Below are positions 4,968 through 7,382 of a stretch of 7,382 bases of DNA, piece after piece. The stretch's first letter is position 1; each line of letters begins with the position of its first letter. Origin of the DNA: Thioalkalivibrio sp. (GTDB lineage: Bacteria; Pseudomonadota; Gammaproteobacteria; SpSt-1174); NCBI GenBank assembly GCA_011046015.1, contig DSBO01000123.1, positions 1 to 7,382 on the forward strand, given 5' to 3'. Made by a program: the position numbers and the translations under genes. Below the pieces are notes generated by a model. The model worked only from the letters and a program-made list of their open reading frames with translations. It did no database searches and was not told where the DNA came from.

Positions 4968-6476
4968 TCAGTCCCCTCCCCGGTCTTCATCCAGTGCCGC
5001 GGCCAGCCGCTCGCAGACCGTGCGCAACACCTCGATGCGGGCGAAGCGCTTGTCGTTGGCAGGCACCAGCGTCCATTCCGAGAATTCGGTGCTGGTGCGC
5101 ACCACCATCTCGTTGACGGCGGCCTTGTAGGCGTCCCACTGCTCGCGGTTGCGCCAGTCCTCGTCACTGATCTTGTGCTGCTTGTAGGGCGTCTGCTCGC
5201 GGGCCTCGAAGCGCGCGAGCTGCTCCTCGGGGCTGATGTGCAGCCAGAACTTGGCCAGCACCGAGCCGTGGTCGACGAGCTGCTGCTCGAACTCGTTGAT
5301 CTCCTGGTAGGCGCGCCGCCACGCCACGTCCTCCGCCAGCCCCTCCACCCGCTCCACCAGCACCCGTCCGTACCAGGAGCGGTCGAACACCGTCACCCGG
5401 CCGTCGCGCGGCAGGTGGCGCCAGAAGCGCCAGAGGTAGTGGTGCGCCCGCTCCTCGTCGCTGGGGGCGGCCACCGGCAGCACGCGGTAGAGGCGCGCAT
5501 CCATGGCACTGGCCAGCCGGCGGATGGTGCCGCCCTTGCCGGCGGCGTCCCAGCCCTCGAACAGCAGCACGCAGGAACGCTTCTTCGCCCAGGCCTTCCA
5601 GGTGAGCGCGTTGAGGCGCGCCTGGTAATGCTCGAGCTGCTCCCTGTACTCGGCCTTGTCCAGCGCCCGGGAAAGGTCCACGTGGTCGAGCACGGTGACG
5701 TGCGCGCTGTCGGCCTCGGGCAGGTGCGGGGCATGGGAGAAGCGCCGCCCGTTGGCCGGGGCGTGGTTCGCCAGCCGCTCCTCGATGGCGTCGAGCAGGG
5801 TGCGCCCGACGGTGAGGTCGCGGTAACGACGGTCGGTGGACTCGATCAGGTACCAGGGGGCGATGCCGGCGTCCGTCTCGCGGATCACGCGCTCGGCCAC
5901 GCGCAGGAAGGTGTCGTGACGCGCCGCCGATGCCGCCAGGGTATCCGGGGCCTGGTGCCAGCGGCTCTTCGGATCCTTCGCGAGCTTCTTCAGCCGGCGC
6001 TGCTGCTCGTCGGCCGGCAGGTGGAACCAGAACTTCACGAACAGGGCCCCGTCCTCGGTGAGCATGCGCTCGAACTGGCCGATACGGGCGAGCTCGGCGT
6101 CCAGCGCCGCGTCGTCCGTCTCCCCGCTCACGCGCTCGCCTATGGGGTCCGCGTACCATGAACCGAACAGCACGGCGATGCGCCCGCGCGCCGGCAGGAT
6201 ACGCCAGAACCGCCACCAGCGCGGCCGCTCGCGCTCCTCGTCGCTGGCGTCCCAGAAGGCATGCACCTCCAGACCGCGGGTATCCAGCCAGGCGTTCAGC
6301 CGGTTGACCACCTCGCCCTTGCCGGCGCCGTCCACCCCGGAGATCAACACCACCACCGGCAGCCCGGCCTGCCAGGCGCGACGCTGCGCCGCGAGCAGGC
6401 GGGTGCGCAGCTCGGGCTCCTCGGCCTTGTAGTCCTCCTTGCTCACCTTGCGGCCGAGCTCTGCGCCTTCGAACAT
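4968..6476 (-). CDS. pap: Polyphosphate:AMP phosphotransferase (two fused PPK2 domains)
   Basis: The 502-residue product contains two PPK2 kinase domains, the layout and length of polyphosphate:AMP phosphotransferase, which makes ADP from AMP using polyphosphate in the cytoplasm. Domain 1 (about 12-235) has a Walker A GVDGAGKGE (47-55), but its Walker B region reads LFGSWYADP (103-111), with Gly105 in place of the aspartate. Domain 2 (about 265-495) is intact: EGWDAAGKGG (307-316), VFDRSWYGRVLVERV (363-377), INEFE lid region (393-397), FWLHISPEEQLARFEAREQ (410-428) and ANDKRFARIEVL (473-484). Only domain 2 is expected to be catalytic, in line with what is known for double-domain members such as the Pseudomonas protein. 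GGAG (6482-6485, read on the minus strand) lies 5 nt before the ATG. It is the first gene of the four-gene cluster and the furthest upstream start, so its promoter should lie in the divergent gap at 6477-6646. Confidence 0.93.
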   Translation of the reverse strand: MFEGAELGRKVSKEDYKAEEPELRTRLLAAQRRAWQAGLPVVVLISGVDGAGKGEVVNRLNAWLDTRGLEVHAFWDASDEERERPRWWRFWRILPARGRIAVLFGSWYADPIGERVSGETDDAALDAELARIGQFERMLTEDGALFVKFWFHLPADEQQRRLKKLAKDPKSRWHQAPDTLAASAARHDTFLRVAERVIRETDAGIAPWYLIESTDRRYRDLTVGRTLLDAIEERLANHAPANGRRFSHAPHLPEADSAHVTVLDHVDLSRALDKAEYREQLEHYQARLNALTWKAWAKKRSCVLLFEGWDAAGKGGTIRRLASAMDARLYRVLPVAAPSDEERAHHYLWRFWRHLPRDGRVTVFDRSWYGRVLVERVEGLAEDVAWRRAYQEINEFEQQLVDHGSVLAKFWLHISPEEQLARFEAREQTPYKQHKISDEDWRNREQWDAYKAAVNEMVVRTSTEFSEWTLVPANDKRFARIEVLRTVCERLAAALDEDRGGD

Positions 6477-6646
6477 GCGCTCTCCAGGTCATGGGCGAAT
6501 ACGCCTAATGTAGCGGCATTCCGGGCGGGAGACGATGCCCTGGATCAGGAACGGCCCGGCCGGGGGCCCGGAATCGCTCAAAACTTGCCCACCGCGGGGT
6601 TTGCCCTTACCCTTGGCGGCTGGATTTTTGACAGGGTCACGTAGCG
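6477..6646. promoter_or_regulatory. Divergent intergenic region between pap and the methyltransferase gene
   Basis: These 170 bp must hold the control elements of both the minus-strand pap operon and the forward methyltransferase gene. For the forward gene the best sigma-70 match is TTGCCC (6585-6590), 17 bp, TACCCT (6608-6613), which is weak; the start would fall near 6620 and leave a leader of under 30 nt. Its ribosome site is only AGGG (6633-6636), 10 nt from the ATG. For pap I see a poor -10 (TACATT on the minus strand near 6507-6512) without a matching -35. A short GGCCC/GGGCC stem (6553-6557/6564-6568) has no T-tract. None of these is secure. Confidence 0.35.
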
Positions 6647-7309
6647 ATGAGCGAACTGAATCTGGAACAAGCCCGTTTCAACATGGTCGAGCAGCAGGTC
6701 CGCCCCTGGGACGTGCTCGACCCGAAGGTCCTGGAACTGATGGAAACCGTCCCGCGCGACGCGTTCGTTCCGGAAGACCACAAGAACCTCGCCTATGCCG
6801 ATATCGAGATCCCGCTCGGTCACGGCGAGTGCATGATGGCCCCCAAGGTCGAAGGCCGCATGCTGCAGGCCCTGGCCGTGCAGCCCACCGACGTGGCGCT
6901 GGAAATCGGCACCGGCTCGGGCTACGTGACGGCCCTGCTGGCAAAGCTCGCCGGCCACGTCCATAGCGTGGAGATCATCGACGAATTCAAGCACCGGGCG
7001 GGCCGCCTGCTGGCCGAACACGGCATCGACAACGTGACCCTGCGCACCGGCGACGCCTCCCGGGGCTGGAACCACCAGCCGCGCTACGACGTGATCGCCG
7101 TGACCGGCTCGCTGCCCGAGTATCACGACGGCTTCGAGGCGCGCCTGGCTCTCGGCGGCCGCCTGTTCGTGGTGGTGGGCGAGGCCCCGGTGATGGAGGC
7201 CATGCTCATCACCCGCGTCGGGGAGAACGAGTTCCGCCGCGAGATGCTCTTCGAGACCGACCTCAAGGCACTGACCGGCACCGAGAAACACGCCGAGTTC
7301 GTACTCTGA
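6647..7309 (+). CDS. Protein-L-isoaspartate O-methyltransferase-like SAM methyltransferase
   Basis: The 220-residue cytoplasmic protein has the PCMT-family layout. An N-terminal helical part (FNMVEQQVRPWDVLD at 11-25; VPRDAFVPED at 35-44) precedes the Rossmann-like S-adenosylmethionine domain, with motif I VALEIGTGSGYVTALLA (83-99), the acidic loop SVEIIDEF (107-114), NVTLRTGDASRGW (129-141), YDVIAVTGSLPE (147-158) and GGRLFVVVG (170-178). True Pcm enzymes methylate isoaspartyl residues for protein repair and carry a conserved Ser in a TISxP-type substrate loop. Here the equivalent stretch is HGECMMAPKVEGRML (59-73), with no Ser or Thr, so isoaspartate repair activity is doubtful. As I recall, this divergent subgroup is commonly found just upstream of tolC in gammaproteobacteria; the sequence folds back before that could be seen. 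The start is supported by the N-terminal family match more than by its weak ribosome site. The coding end lies within the right-edge palindrome. Confidence 0.88.
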   Translation: MSELNLEQARFNMVEQQVRPWDVLDPKVLELMETVPRDAFVPEDHKNLAYADIEIPLGHGECMMAPKVEGRMLQALAVQPTDVALEIGTGSGYVTALLAKLAGHVHSVEIIDEFKHRAGRLLAEHGIDNVTLRTGDASRGWNHQPRYDVIAVTGSLPEYHDGFEARLALGGRLFVVVGEAPVMEAMLITRVGENEFRREMLFETDLKALTGTEKHAEFVL

Positions 7310-7382
7310 GCGCCTGGGGCCCGCCCGCCGGCGGGCCCCAGGCGCTCAGAGTACGAACTCGGCGTGTTTCTCGGTGCCGGTC
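7273..7382. repeat. 110-nt palindrome (53-bp arms, 4-nt loop) at right edge
   Basis: Bases 7273-7325 are the exact reverse complement of 7330-7382, with CGCC (7326-7329) as loop. The left arm contains the last 37 nt of the methyltransferase gene including its stop, so the right arm is a backwards copy of coding sequence. The arm runs to the final base of the window, so its true length is hidden. A perfect inverted copy of a gene's 3' end across a tight hairpin is typical of fold-back chimeras; a hairpin telomere would look similar, but the surrounding genes are ordinary chromosomal ones. Confidence 0.95.
7310..7345 (+). terminator. GC-rich hairpin after the methyltransferase stop
   Basis: Immediately after the TGA, the 16 bases at 7310-7325 pair perfectly with 7330-7345 around the 4-nt loop CGCC; the core is GGGGCCCGCC/GGCGGGCCCC. 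Such a stem could be a native terminator or attenuator, but no T-tract follows because the pairing simply continues into a reverse copy of the gene's 3' end. A native short hairpin that seeded a fold-back would explain both. How much of the stem is genomic is unknown. Confidence 0.3.

Noticed and set aside
5164..6492. 442-codon alternative frame on the same strand as pap
   Set aside because: Arg/Gly/Ala-rich out-of-frame reading of a gene whose correct frame shows all PPK2 motifs.
6628..6633. Perfect TTGACA just upstream of the methyltransferase gene
   Set aside because: A -10 at normal spacing would lie at about 6651-6656, inside the coding sequence, so it cannot drive the annotated start; no TATAAT-like sequence is there.
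1..7382. Linear replicon with hairpin telomeres at both ends
   Set aside because: The gene content is ordinary chromosomal with no replication, protelomerase or phage genes, and the two end palindromes do not match each other. Fold-back artefacts at contig ends are simpler.

Overview
The window looks like a chromosomal segment from a high-GC (about two-thirds G+C by eye) gammaproteobacterium. A purple-sulfur or sulfur-oxidising Chromatiales/Ectothiorhodospiraceae-type bacterium would fit, but this rests on codon use and gene families, not on a marker gene. Six protein genes fill most of it. There are no RNA genes, CRISPR arrays or complete insertion sequences. Both extreme ends are long perfect inverted repeats that run to the last base.

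Layout. At 1-115 lies a 40-bp perfect inverted repeat around a 35-nt spacer. A short regulatory stretch (116-248) with a 21-bp dyad precedes a forward gene for an exported two-domain rhodanese (249-1043), which ends in a strong intrinsic terminator. Convergent to it, on the minus strand, is an exported DUF4124 protein whose C-terminal half looks like a type IV pilin globular domain (1104-1751). Upstream of that on the same strand is a tight four-gene cluster, in transcription order: polyphosphate:AMP phosphotransferase (6476-4968), a phosphatidylserine-decarboxylase-like pyruvoyl enzyme (4965-4228), an arginine deiminase/dimethylargininase/amidinotransferase-superfamily enzyme (4231-3251) and a MATE efflux pump (3244-1913). 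The junctions are a 2-nt gap, a 4-nt ATGA overlap and a 6-nt gap, so the four genes are very probably one operon. A 170-bp divergent intergenic region separates it from a forward protein-L-isoaspartate methyltransferase-like gene (6647-7309). The right end (7273-7382) is a 110-nt near-perfect palindrome that starts inside the 3' end of that gene.

How the genes may work together. The decarboxylase, guanidine-superfamily enzyme and MATE exporter look like a make-modify-export cassette for a small amine or guanidino compound, with the polyphosphate-driven AMP kinase recycling nucleotide or linking it to energy stress. This is inference from co-transcription and enzyme classes; the substrate is not readable from sequence. 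It is the best candidate here for an undescribed system. The end palindromes are more likely contig-end fold-backs (library or assembly chimeras seeded at hairpins) than biological telomeres, and should be checked against reads before anyone builds on them.
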